Shown: positions 38,192 to 46,464, counted from the stretch's first letter. The stretch is 64,000 bases of DNA from Polynucleobacter sp. JS-JIR-II-50 (GCF_018687895.1 NZ_CP061307.1:558001-622000); one strand, 5' to 3'. Notes: generated from the letters alone by a model not told the origin. Program-made: numbers and translations.

Positions 38192-39247
38192 ATGAAACGA
38201 TCATTTTCTAAAGTTCTACGCACTTTGGTAGTGGCTGCAGGTTTGTCACTCACTCTAGCGAGTGGTATGAGCTTTGCTGAACGTGCACCGATGGCGCCTT
38301 TGCCTTCTCCAAGTGGAGTGGATGTGCCTGCTGCATCTGTGCCGGCAAATCCAAATGCTTTGGCCAATGGAACTCAAGCGCAGGCTCAGCCCGCAAACCC
38401 ATCGATCTTCATGGCACCAAACAGCGATCCGCAAAACTACGTCAGTATTCCGGATAAGCAGGCGGGTGTTTTAATCCAACGTGCCGGTCAAGAATGGCGC
38501 GTGATTCGTAACGGCATCATTACCGTTTACGGCGGCTGGTTATTGGCCATTGCTTTCTTTGGAATTATTGCTGTGTACACCCTCAAGGGCTCAATCAAAC
38601 TACATGAGCCGTTGTCAGGCATTAAAGTGAAGCGTTTTAGTGCGTTGGACCGCATCACTCACTGGGTGATGGCCTTTAGCTTCCTAGCCTTGGCGTTTAC
38701 TGGTTTGATGATTTTGTATGGAAAATATTTTGCAATGCCATTGATGGGCGGTGTCGCATATGGCTCCTTTTTGTTTGTTTGCAAGAATATCCATAATTTT
38801 TCCGGCCCATTATTTACTCTTAGTATTGTGATTTTCTTTTTGCTCTTTGTCGGTAAAAATATTCCAGAAAAAGGCGATCTCAATTGGCTGTTAACTTTTG
38901 GTGGAATGTTTAGCGGCAAGCATGTGCCAGCAGGCTTCTTTAATATGGGTGAGAAATTTTGGTTCTGGTTCGGCATGACTTTCTTGGGTCTGGTAATTTC
39001 TGCTTCAGGATTTGTGCTCGACATGATCGTGCCGTTTATGCAGATAGAGTACCTGCGTGGCACGATGCAAATCGCCAACATCATTCATAGTAGCGCTGCA
39101 ATCTTAATGACTACCATGGCGATGGGCCATATTTATATTGGTACCATTGGTATGCAAGGCTCAATCGACGGAATGAAGACCGGCTATGTAGATGCTACTT
39201 GGGCTAAAGAGCACCATGAGCTCTGGTATGACAAGTTAAATAAATAA
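38192..39247 (+). CDS. fdhC: Formate dehydrogenase cytochrome b556 (gamma) subunit
   Basis: 351 residues from ATG 38192, chosen because AGGA at 38181 is seven bases away; the ATG two codons earlier is too close to it. An N-terminal signal (LVVAAGLSLTLASGMSFA) and a Pro/Ala-rich periplasmic stretch precede a hydrophobic segment and the four-helix cytochrome b domain with haem-ligand histidines in DRITHWVMAF, KNIHNFSGPLF and IIHSSAAILMTTMAMGHIYIG. Passes electrons to quinone in the inner membrane. The exported N-terminal extension is longer than in E. coli FdnI but common in this family. Confidence 0.92.
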   Translation: MKRSFSKVLRTLVVAAGLSLTLASGMSFAERAPMAPLPSPSGVDVPAASVPANPNALANGTQAQAQPANPSIFMAPNSDPQNYVSIPDKQAGVLIQRAGQEWRVIRNGIITVYGGWLLAIAFFGIIAVYTLKGSIKLHEPLSGIKVKRFSALDRITHWVMAFSFLALAFTGLMILYGKYFAMPLMGGVAYGSFLFVCKNIHNFSGPLFTLSIVIFFLLFVGKNIPEKGDLNWLLTFGGMFSGKHVPAGFFNMGEKFWFWFGMTFLGLVISASGFVLDMIVPFMQIEYLRGTMQIANIIHSSAAILMTTMAMGHIYIGTIGMQGSIDGMKTGYVDATWAKEHHELWYDKLNK

Positions 39248-39256
39248 GGACGAGCC

Positions 39257-39547
39257 ATGAAAAAAATCATTGCTTTTACATTCTGCGCATTCGCTTCTGC
39301 ATCATCTTTTGCGACTCTTCCACCTTTGACGCCGGAAGCTCAGGCAGCAGCAGATTTGGCTAAAGCAAAAACTGCCTACGGCGATAAGGTTGGCGCATAT
39401 CAACTCTGTCAGGCTCAAAACCGGGTTGCTGATCGATTTAAGGTCTCCGGAACTGCGGCTCCAGCTGCCTGTATTGCACCACCACCATTTGTTCCACCAG
39501 TTGCAGCAGCTGCTCCTGCTGCTCCAGCAGCACCCGCTGCCAAGTAA
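39257..39547 (+). CDS. Small secreted Ala/Pro-tailed protein at the end of the fdh operon
   Basis: 96 residues. Sec signal peptide (MKKIIAFTFCAFASASSFA), a mature core with two Cys (YQLCQAQNRV and AACIAPPP) that could form a disulfide, and a low-complexity tail of Ala and Pro repeats. Nine bases after fdhC, so part of the same transcript. I do not recognise a family. Its stop is directly followed by the stop of the convergent ABC gene. Confidence 0.75.
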   Translation: MKKIIAFTFCAFASASSFATLPPLTPEAQAAADLAKAKTAYGDKVGAYQLCQAQNRVADRFKVSGTAAPAACIAPPPFVPPVAAAAPAAPAAPAAK

Positions 39548-40255
39548 TTAGTCAGCGAGTAACTCTTGTTGTAAGTAGCGTTTAGCTGCTGGTGTTTGAG
39601 GATTGTTAAAGAAGGGGCCTACGGGTCCCTTTTCTTTTATTTCCCCTTGGTCAATGAAGATAATGTGCTCAGCCAGTCTTTGCACTTGGGCAAGTTGATG
39701 GGATGAAAAAATCACATCTACTTCCTGTCGATCAAATTGACGGATCAACTCTTCAACCTGTTCGGTGGTCTGGGGGTCGAGATTGGCGGTCGGCTCATCC
39801 AGTAAAACCAAATTGGGTTTTTGAAGAATAGCTCTTCCAAGGCAAACCTTTTGTCTTTCACCTGCAGATAATTTATGCGCTGGGCTATTGGCAAGCCCGC
39901 TTAAACCTACTTGCTCAATCACTCGGTCTACATCAGCATTTTTAATGGACTCATCCGCGTCACAAACCATTGCGATATTGGTTCTAGCTGATGCTTTGAT
40001 CATCGGCGTGTGATGCAAAACCAAAGCCGTTTTTGTTTTAAACGAGTAACTCACTGTTCCACTATCTGGCTTGACGAGCCCATCTAGAAGTTTCAGAAGA
40101 GTAGTTTTACCAGCGCCATTGGGGCCAATACAGGCAGTAATTCTGTCTGCTGGAATGAGGGCGTGCGGGATGTTCAGAATGGTTCTGCCATTGCTTTTGA
40201 CAATGATGTCTTTGAGCTCAATGAACTTTTCAAAAGTTTCCATTGCATTAACCAT
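39548..40255 (-). CDS. tupC: Tungstate/molybdate-type ABC transporter ATP-binding protein
   Basis: 235 residues from ATG 40255, which overlaps the permease stop as ATGGTTAA; a longer open frame upstream lies inside the permease. ABC motifs: Walker A GPNGAGKTTLL, Q-loop region, signature LSAGERQKVCLGRA, Walker B NLVLLDEPTAN, switch His in FSSHQL. The pairing with a TupB-like permease and with a Mo/W enzyme operon points to tungstate or molybdate uptake; sequence alone cannot choose the oxyanion. Confidence 0.8.
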   Translation of the reverse strand: MVNAMETFEKFIELKDIIVKSNGRTILNIPHALIPADRITACIGPNGAGKTTLLKLLDGLVKPDSGTVSYSFKTKTALVLHHTPMIKASARTNIAMVCDADESIKNADVDRVIEQVGLSGLANSPAHKLSAGERQKVCLGRAILQKPNLVLLDEPTANLDPQTTEQVEELIRQFDRQEVDVIFSSHQLAQVQRLAEHIIFIDQGEIKEKGPVGPFFNNPQTPAAKRYLQQELLAD

Positions 40256-40943
40256 AGCGGTGCTCCGCAATTTGGCGAACTGCAAAGGTAAATAAATTAG
40301 CCAGAAGAACAATGGTAAGTAAGACGATGCCAAGGGCGAGGGCCAAAGGTAGATCACCTTTGCTGGTCTCTAGCGCAATCGCAGTTGTCATTGTTCTGGT
40401 GGAGTGATCAATATTGCCGCCAACAATCATGACCGCTCCAACCTCGGATATGGCTCTGGCTAGGCCAGCAAGCACGGCAATAGTCAGCGAGAAACGGCAA
40501 TCCCATATCAGCCATTTAAAGCGGGAAATGGGTGGCAATTTGAGGCTCAGAAAGGAATCTCGATGTATTTTCCAAGAGTCCTCGAGTATTTGGCGGCTAA
40601 GGGCGGCGATTAAGGGGGTTGTGAGCAATGTTTGAGCCACAATCATCCCCTTCACTGTAAATAGCCAGCCCCACATGCCAAGGGGCCCTGTACGTGACAG
40701 CATGAGGTATACCAGCACGCCAACTATGACTGTAGGCACACCCATGAGGGTGTTCAGGGTCACAATGATGGTTTTTTTACCTGCAAAACGTTCGGTTGCT
40801 AGAAGGGCGCCAATCGGCAGGCCCAAAAGCGTTCCAACCAGTAGGGCGGTAAGGCTGACCTGTAGAGAAACCCAGACAATCCCCGTTACACCGCCATCTA
40901 AATGGGAGAGCAGGGAAAGGGCGTCTTGAAAAGCTTTTAACAT
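40248..40943 (-). CDS. tupB: Tungstate/molybdate-type ABC transporter permease
   Basis: 231 residues from ATG 40943 (MLKAFQDALSLLSHLDGGV), preferred over a longer frame that has no family match. Five to six hydrophobic segments and the permease EAA-like loop in GLARAISEVGAVMIVGGN. The LLFTP-like LFTVKGMIVAQTLLTTPLIAAL region fits TupB. No periplasmic binding protein (TupA) is encoded next to it. A perfect palindrome lies four bases before its start codon. Confidence 0.8.
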   Translation of the reverse strand: MLKAFQDALSLLSHLDGGVTGIVWVSLQVSLTALLVGTLLGLPIGALLATERFAGKKTIIVTLNTLMGVPTVIVGVLVYLMLSRTGPLGMWGWLFTVKGMIVAQTLLTTPLIAALSRQILEDSWKIHRDSFLSLKLPPISRFKWLIWDCRFSLTIAVLAGLARAISEVGAVMIVGGNIDHSTRTMTTAIALETSKGDLPLALALGIVLLTIVLLANLFTFAVRQIAEHRYG

Positions 40944-40946
40944 GCG

Positions 40947-40961
40947 CTTGATTCTATCAAG
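40947..40961. promoter_or_regulatory. Palindrome at the tupB start codon
   Basis: CTTGAT-TCT-ATCAAG, perfect 6-bp arms with a 3-base spacer, centred about ten bases upstream of the tupB ATG in the 66-base gap shared with the divergent Bfd-like gene. It would cover the ribosome-binding region of tupB and is a good operator candidate. The arms resemble FNR half-sites but the spacing is one base short. Confidence 0.5.
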
Positions 40962-41009
40962 GCAATGGCAAAATGACTGTAATGAGATTGATTCCCCTAT
41001 TTTTGACCT

Positions 41010-41210
41010 ATGGCTGAAGTGGTTTGCCTCTGTAATGAGGTCCTCGACGTGGATTTGCGCGAATATTTGGATGCTCACCCGATAGACTCAATTGATGAGT
41101 TGCGGGAGCAGGCATCCATTTGCAATAAATGTATGCAGTGTCAGGATTTGGTCGAAGGCGAAATCTACTTAGCGCGCGTTCGACGCCAACGTGCTGCAGA
41201 TCAGTTTTGA
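41010..41210 (+). CDS. Bfd-like [2Fe-2S] protein
   Basis: 66 residues. Four Cys in the Bfd pattern, VVCLCNEV near the N terminus and ICNKCMQC in the middle, fitting the BFD-like [2Fe-2S] fold of bacterioferritin-associated ferredoxin. Charged C-terminal tail. No bacterioferritin gene is adjacent. Divergent from tupB; its stop overlaps the next gene's start (TGATG). Confidence 0.8.
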   Translation: MAEVVCLCNEVLDVDLREYLDAHPIDSIDELREQASICNKCMQCQDLVEGEIYLARVRRQRAADQF

Positions 41211-41962
41211 TGAGCTCTAATAAAACTCCCCGTTTCACAGTATTAAGTATGAATGTCCATAAGGGGTTATCTCCCTTGCATAGACATTCCACGATTTACC
41301 AGCTGCGTGAAAAAATGCGCAGCCACCATCCAGATCTTCTTTTCTTGCAGGAGCTGCAGCAGGAGCATCGGGGTAGGGTGCGTCGCTTTAGTCAATGGCC
41401 GCTAACAGAGTTGACCCACTTCCTTTCCGAAGACTTTTGGCGCGATTGGCATTATGGAAAAAATGTGGAGTATCGCGATGGGCATCATGGCAATGCCATC
41501 CTCTCTAAGCACCCTCAACAAAAAGGAAATAACTACGATATTTCAGCATATCGTTTCGAGAGTCGCGGCCTGCTACATAGCGTTACTACTTTGGATGGTA
41601 TGGATCAACCGATTCATTGTTTCTGTGTGCATTTGGCGCTTTTCGAGCGTGGCAGAGAGAGGCAGTTGGAGGCCATCATTAAGCATATTCAGGATCTCAC
41701 TCAAAACGGCCCCACCATTGTGGCGGGAGACTTCAACGATTGGCGTAATCGGGTGAGTGCCCCCATGAAAGCTGCTGGCTTCGATGAGGTATTCGAATTA
41801 CTGACCGGCTCCCCGGCAAGAACATTTCCCAGTGTGAAGCCATTGCTTGCAATGGATAGAATTTATGTTCGAGGAATAAAGGTACATTCAGCAGAAATTT
41901 TGCATGAATGGTTAAAGCTATCAGATCACCTAGGCATTACTGCTGAATTGGAACTTGAATGA
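41210..41962 (+). CDS. Endonuclease/exonuclease/phosphatase family protein
   Basis: 250 residues from the ATG overlapping the previous stop. EEP-fold motifs: LSMNVHKG, LFLQELQQEH (metal-binding Glu), RDGHHGNAILSK, CVHLALF, VAGDFNDWRN and a final LSDHLGITAEL with the catalytic Asp-His. Enzymes of this type cleave phosphodiesters in nucleic acids or lipids. Immediately upstream of and overlapping a cardiolipin synthase gene (ATGA), a common pairing that favours a phospholipid-related role. Confidence 0.86.
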   Translation: MSSNKTPRFTVLSMNVHKGLSPLHRHSTIYQLREKMRSHHPDLLFLQELQQEHRGRVRRFSQWPLTELTHFLSEDFWRDWHYGKNVEYRDGHHGNAILSKHPQQKGNNYDISAYRFESRGLLHSVTTLDGMDQPIHCFCVHLALFERGRERQLEAIIKHIQDLTQNGPTIVAGDFNDWRNRVSAPMKAAGFDEVFELLTGSPARTFPSVKPLLAMDRIYVRGIKVHSAEILHEWLKLSDHLGITAELELE

Positions 41963-43437
41963 ATGATTTATTAGGCATTTTTATTAATACACAATCTGCT
42001 TTTAATTTGAGATTGATTTTATTAACTCACTTCTTATTGGTAACGTATTTTATTGGTGTCATCATTTCTGTAAGAAGACCTGTTGGGGTTGCATTTGCTT
42101 GGATTTTTATCGTGATGACTTTTCCGCTAATGGGAATTGCCCTTTACGTACTGATTGGAGAGCGTCCGGTAGGTCGTAGTTTGACGCGAAAAATTAAACG
42201 TATGAATCTAGAGTATTCGCAAATTACCCAACAGTTATGTCAAGAGTTTGCAGGTGAGAGACAGAAGTTACCTATTGAGTCTAGAGCCATAAGTCTATTG
42301 GCTGAATCCAATAATGGCACTCCAGTAGTGGATGGAAACAAAGTGGAGCTGCATACAAATTCACTGGAAATTCTGCAGCTCTTAATTGATGAGATCAATC
42401 AGGCAAAAAAAAGCCTGAATCTAGAGTTCTATATTTGGGCTCTGGGTGGTGATGCCGATCGAGTCGGTGAGGCTGTCATTGCCGCCTCAAAGCGAGGTGT
42501 AGATTGTCGCGTTTTATTAGATTCTTTAGGTAGTAAGGACTGGTTTAAGTCATCCTGGCCTGCCCGGTTCCGAAACGCAGGCATTCAAGTGACTGAAGCG
42601 TTGCCGATTCAGATTGGCCGCTTTCAGTTCCGCCGCGCAGATCTGCGCTTGCATCGAAAAATATTTGTAGTGGATGGTTCCGTGGTGTGGACTGGAAGTA
42701 TGAATATGGTCGACCCTCGTACTTTTAAGCAGAACTCAGGAGTGGGGGAGTGGGTTGACGCAATGGTTCGTATTGAGGGGCCGGTTGCAGCGCAGTTCGA
42801 ACTGACCTTTGCGTTCGACTGGAGTGTTGATAATCCTGAGATTACTCATTTTAATGATCGCTCACCTCCAGTGGCGCCAAGGGAGGGCGGGGTCATTGCC
42901 CAGGAATTTGCTTCTGGGCCGGTATATCGTGACGATATTTTGTATCAACTAATGCTTTCGGCCATTATCGATGCGCGGGAGGAGCTTACTATCACCACCC
43001 CTTACTTTGGTCCGGACGATGGCCTGATGCAAGCATTGATGGCTTCTGCAAGGCGCGGCGTGAAGGTCACCTTGATTGTGCCAAAGCTGAATGACTCCAC
43101 TTTGGTTGCGTGGAGTAGCAAAAGCTTCTATCAGGATTTATTAACTTCTGGAGTCAAGATTGCTGAGTTTAAGGGTGGCCTCTTACATACCAAGAGCTTG
43201 TTGATTGATCAGCGAGTTGCAATCTTTGGTTCAGTGAATTTTGATCAACGTAGTTTGCGGCTGAACTTTGAAATTAGCTTGATTGTGTATGACGATGATT
43301 TCTGCGCCAATCTTGAGAAGCTGATTCAGTCCTACTTAGCGCAATCAGATTATGTTGATCCTAAGGCCTGGGCGAAGCGCCCGCGCTGGCATCGCTATCT
43401 TGAAAACGCAGCACATCTCACTTCACCACTGCTTTAA
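41959..43437 (+). CDS. cls: Cardiolipin synthase
   Basis: 492 residues. Two N-terminal membrane segments followed by two phospholipase-D HKD motifs: LHRKIFVVDGSVVWTGSMN and LHTKSLLIDQRVAIFGSVNFDQRS. The NLEFYIWALGGD and FGPDDGLM blocks also match bacterial Cls. Condenses two phosphatidylglycerols, or a related reaction, in the inner membrane. Stop overlaps the convergent CoA-transferase stop in TTAA. Confidence 0.92.
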   Translation: MNDLLGIFINTQSAFNLRLILLTHFLLVTYFIGVIISVRRPVGVAFAWIFIVMTFPLMGIALYVLIGERPVGRSLTRKIKRMNLEYSQITQQLCQEFAGERQKLPIESRAISLLAESNNGTPVVDGNKVELHTNSLEILQLLIDEINQAKKSLNLEFYIWALGGDADRVGEAVIAASKRGVDCRVLLDSLGSKDWFKSSWPARFRNAGIQVTEALPIQIGRFQFRRADLRLHRKIFVVDGSVVWTGSMNMVDPRTFKQNSGVGEWVDAMVRIEGPVAAQFELTFAFDWSVDNPEITHFNDRSPPVAPREGGVIAQEFASGPVYRDDILYQLMLSAIIDAREELTITTPYFGPDDGLMQALMASARRGVKVTLIVPKLNDSTLVAWSSKSFYQDLLTSGVKIAEFKGGLLHTKSLLIDQRVAIFGSVNFDQRSLRLNFEISLIVYDDDFCANLEKLIQSYLAQSDYVDPKAWAKRPRWHRYLENAAHLTSPLL

Positions 43438-44618
43438 ATTGCGCCGCTTGTCCTCATGCTGGCAATATCGGACTCTCCCAGTCCCAATTCTTTAAGGATA
43501 GAGTCTGTGTGATCTCCTACCGCTGGGATGGGATCCATGCGATAGTCATAGCTGCTATTTAAGCCGGGGGGTAGTAAGGCTGCAATTGCACCGTTGGGGG
43601 TATCTACCTCGGTCCAGCGGTTGCGTGCTTTCAGTTGCTCATGCTTCCAAAGACCTTCCATATCATTGAGGTGGGCATTTGCAATCTGTGCTTTTTCTAG
43701 TCTTGCAATTAATTGCTCGGAAGTCAGTTTGCTAAAGCAAGCGTCAATAATTTCTAAAAGTTCAGCGCGCTTTTCATTGCGCTTGAAGTTACGATCAAAG
43801 CGTTCATCTTGGGCGAGTGCAGGGCTTTCTAAGACCGTTTCGCAAAATTGCACCCACTCACGTTCATTCTGTAAGCCCAGCATGACCGTTTTACCATCAC
43901 CCGCCTTAAAGGGGCCGTATGGATAGATGGTGGCATGAGAGGCGCCATTGCGTGGTGGCGGTTCTGCGCCTTTGTAGGCGTAGTACAGAGGAAAGCTCAT
44001 CCATTCAGTGAGGGACTCGAGCATAGAGATATCGATGACTGAGCCTTTACCGGTTTTTCCTCTTTGCAAGAGTGCCGCCAAGATATTGGTATAGGCATAC
44101 ATGCCGGCTGCAATATCAGCAATCGAGTTTCCGGCTTTGCTAGGGGTTTCAGGTGTGCCCGTGACTGATAAGAATCCAGCCTCACTCTGAATAAGTAAGT
44201 CGTAAGCTTTTTTATCGCGATAAGGACCGTCATTTCCATAGCCTGAGATATCGCACAGAATGAGTTTTGGATTGTCTTTCTGCAAAATCTCGGCTGTCAG
44301 TCCCATGCGAGCAGCTGCCCCTGGCGCGAGGTTTTGCACTAAGACATCAGCGGTCTTCAATAAGGTCTTGAGTGCTGCAATTGCTGATGGCTGTTTAAGA
44401 TCTAGGGTCAAACTTTCCTTAGAGCGATTGACCCAAACGAAGTGAGAGCAGAGTCCGTCTACTTGGGTGTCGTAACCTCTCGCAAAGTCACCGCCACCAG
44501 GCCTCTCAACCTTAATGACTCTTGCCCCTAAATCTGCTAATTGGCGTGTGCAGAAGGGTGCTGCAATAGCATGCTCTAAAGAAACAACGGTAATGCCATC
44601 CAATGGACGAATGCTCAT
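43434..44618 (-). CDS. CaiB/BaiF family (class III) CoA transferase
   Basis: 394 residues. N-terminal PLDGITVVSLEHAIAAPFCTRQLADLGARVIKVERPGGGDFARGYD is the class III signature; the catalytic Asp region NSIADIAAGMYAY and the interlocked-dimer C terminus follow. Moves CoA between carboxylic acids by way of an Asp-anhydride. Downstream by 12 bases of the acyl-CoA dehydrogenase on the same strand, so they probably act in one acid-degradation route; the acid is not identifiable. Confidence 0.9.
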   Translation of the reverse strand: MSIRPLDGITVVSLEHAIAAPFCTRQLADLGARVIKVERPGGGDFARGYDTQVDGLCSHFVWVNRSKESLTLDLKQPSAIAALKTLLKTADVLVQNLAPGAAARMGLTAEILQKDNPKLILCDISGYGNDGPYRDKKAYDLLIQSEAGFLSVTGTPETPSKAGNSIADIAAGMYAYTNILAALLQRGKTGKGSVIDISMLESLTEWMSFPLYYAYKGAEPPPRNGASHATIYPYGPFKAGDGKTVMLGLQNEREWVQFCETVLESPALAQDERFDRNFKRNEKRAELLEIIDACFSKLTSEQLIARLEKAQIANAHLNDMEGLWKHEQLKARNRWTEVDTPNGAIAALLPPGLNSSYDYRMDPIPAVGDHTDSILKELGLGESDIASMRTSGAI

Positions 44619-44630
44619 ATTAATGTCTTC

Positions 44631-45800
44631 TTAGAAAGATCTTGGGAGACCAAGAACGTGTTCAGCAATATAGGAGTAAATTAAATTCGTTGAAATAGGC
44701 GCCACTTGATAGAGGCGAGTTTCTCTAAATTTTCGTTCAACATCATATTCATTGGCAAAGCCGAAGCCACCATGAGTTTGCAAGCAGACATTTGCTGCTT
44801 CCCAAGATGCTTTGGCCGCTAGGTATTTGGCCATATTAGCCTCTGGACCACAGGGTTGGTGATTGTCAAATAACTCGCATGCTTTAAAGCGCATGAGATT
44901 TGCGGCTTCGGTTTCAATATAGCTATCAGCAATTGGAAATTGAATCCCTTGGTTTTTGCCAATAGGTCGATCAAAAACGACTCGGTCATTCGCATAGCAG
45001 CGGGCACGATCAATAAACCAGTACGCATCACCAATACATTCAGCGGCAATCAAGACTCGCTCGGCATTTAAACCATCCAAAATGTATTTAAATCCTTGAC
45101 CTTCGGTGCCAATGAGATTTTCTGCGGGGATTTCTAAGTTGTCGAAGAACACTTCGTTGGTTTCATGGTTCACCATGTTGGCGATAGGTCGTACTTCCAT
45201 GCCTTTGCCAATGGCGTCAGCGAGATTGACGATAAAGATCGACATGCCTTCTGACTTGCGTTGTACTTCACTAAGTGGAGTGGTGCGCGCCAGCAAAATC
45301 ATTAAGTCAGAGTGCTGAATTCGGGAGATCCATACCTTTTGACCATTGATTACATACTTGTCACCTTTTTTCACTGCAGTCGTTTTCAGTTTGGTAGTGT
45401 CGGTACCGGTGCTTGGTTCGGTGACGGCCATACTTTGAAGGCGCAGCTCACCCGTTGCAATTTTTGGCAGATACATTTTTTTCTGCGCGTCTGAGCCATG
45501 GCGCAATAAGGTGCCCATGTTATACATCTGCCCGTGACATGAGCCTGAGTTACCCCCAGAAAAATTAATCTCTTCCATAATTACCGAGGCTTCAGCAAGA
45601 CCTAAACCGGAGCCACCATATTCTTCTGGAATTAAGGCAGCCAGCCAGCCAGCCTTAGTCATAGCATCTACAAAAGCCTCTGGGTAGCCTCGTTCGTGAT
45701 CAATCTTTTGCCAATAGGCAGAATCAAAGGAGCCACAGAGATCACGCAAGGCTTCACGCATTTCTTGGTATTGGTCTGGCTTGGGAATAGGGTGATTCAT
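44631..45800 (-). CDS. Acyl-CoA dehydrogenase
   Basis: 389 residues, full-length ACAD fold. FAD/substrate motifs: MAVTEPSTGTDTTKLKT, INGQKVWISRIQHSD, the middle-domain FFDNLEIPAENLIGTEGQG, and the C-terminal QTHGGFGFANEYDVERKFRETRLYQVAPIS. Converts an acyl-CoA to its enoyl-CoA and passes electrons to ETF. The substrate chain length is not readable. First gene of the pair; a strong compound palindrome sits about 50 bases upstream of its ATG. Confidence 0.92.
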   Translation of the reverse strand: MNHPIPKPDQYQEMREALRDLCGSFDSAYWQKIDHERGYPEAFVDAMTKAGWLAALIPEEYGGSGLGLAEASVIMEEINFSGGNSGSCHGQMYNMGTLLRHGSDAQKKMYLPKIATGELRLQSMAVTEPSTGTDTTKLKTTAVKKGDKYVINGQKVWISRIQHSDLMILLARTTPLSEVQRKSEGMSIFIVNLADAIGKGMEVRPIANMVNHETNEVFFDNLEIPAENLIGTEGQGFKYILDGLNAERVLIAAECIGDAYWFIDRARCYANDRVVFDRPIGKNQGIQFPIADSYIETEAANLMRFKACELFDNHQPCGPEANMAKYLAAKASWEAANVCLQTHGGFGFANEYDVERKFRETRLYQVAPISTNLIYSYIAEHVLGLPRSF

Positions 45801-45851
45801 AAAAGTCTCAATTTATAGGTTTTATGGTTTATTTGCTGATTTAGGCACTAG

Positions 45852-45888
45852 TTTAAGCAAGATTTGAAAATCTTGGAGATTGCTTAAA
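45852..45888. promoter_or_regulatory. Nested palindromes upstream of the acyl-CoA dehydrogenase gene
   Basis: An outer 9-bp inverted repeat, TTTAAGCAA (45852-45860) with TTGCTTAAA (45880-45888), encloses a perfect inner palindrome CAAGATTT-GA-AAATCTTG (45858-45875). It lies in the 160-base gap between the divergent dehydrogenase and yqaA-like genes. This is a good operator candidate; no regulator gene is adjacent. Confidence 0.5.
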
Positions 45889-45907
45889 ACAAGGCAAAAT
45901 AGGCTTC

Positions 45908-45961
45908 ATGAGATCTAAACAAATTCACGCGTATGACGGCACTATAGAGGCCATTGCTTAA
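45908..45961 (+). CDS. Possible 17-residue leader ORF coupled to the YqaA-like gene
   Basis: A short ORF (MRSKQIHAYDGTIEAIA) runs from ATG 45908 and its TAA overlaps the next ATG (TAATG at 45959-45963). The next gene has no ribosome site of its own, so translation through this ORF could feed it. No similarity to a named leader peptide is apparent, and ORFs of this size arise by chance. Confidence 0.3.
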   Translation: MRSKQIHAYDGTIEAIA

Positions 45962-46464
45962 TGGATCCCATGTTCGAGCACTTCTTTGGATGGTTTGAAA
46001 TGCCTTCTGTTGGCTTGCCGGCGGTATTTATCAGTGCGTTTATTTCTGCAACATTAATACCAGCTGGTTCTGAACCTATTCTGTTTGGCTATATCACCCT
46101 TAACCCTGACTTATTTTGGGCGGCCATTGTCGTTGCCACAGTTGGTAATACATTAGGCGGGATGTTGGATTGGTGGCTGGGAGCAATAGCACGTAACCGG
46201 TTTAAGGTAATGGATGAGCCCCGCAATACTCGCCTCAAGCGTTGGCTTGAAGAGTGGGGGCCTAAGTTGTTGCTGCTGTCTTGGTTACCTGGATTGGGTG
46301 ATCCCTTGTGCCTGGCTGCGGGATGGTTAAAGCTCCCGTGGCAGCCATGTCTGATTTACATGTTTATCGGTAAGCTCTTGCGCTTTATTACGATTACCTG
46401 GTTACTTACTTTGGTCCCTGAAAGTTTTTGGCACCAACTAGGTCACTGGTTACATCTCATCTAA
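45961..46464 (+). CDS. YqaA-like SNARE-associated (DedA-superfamily) membrane protein
   Basis: 167 residues with about four hydrophobic segments. VFISAFISATLIPAGSEPILFGYI and GNTLGGMLDWWLGAIARN match the YqaA branch of the DedA/VTT superfamily, followed by LLLLSWLPGLGDPLCLAAGWLKLPW. DedA-like proteins flip or move lipids across the inner membrane; this one is uncharacterised. No Shine-Dalgarno before the ATG; starts inside the stop of a short upstream ORF. Stop overlaps the livF stop. Confidence 0.85.
   Translation: MDPMFEHFFGWFEMPSVGLPAVFISAFISATLIPAGSEPILFGYITLNPDLFWAAIVVATVGNTLGGMLDWWLGAIARNRFKVMDEPRNTRLKRWLEEWGPKLLLLSWLPGLGDPLCLAAGWLKLPWQPCLIYMFIGKLLRFITITWLLTLVPESFWHQLGHWLHLI

Noticed and set aside
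39500..39544. Ala/Pro codon repeat as a mobile or tandem DNA repeat
   Set aside because: It is a short low-complexity protein tail with varied codons, not an exact DNA repeat.
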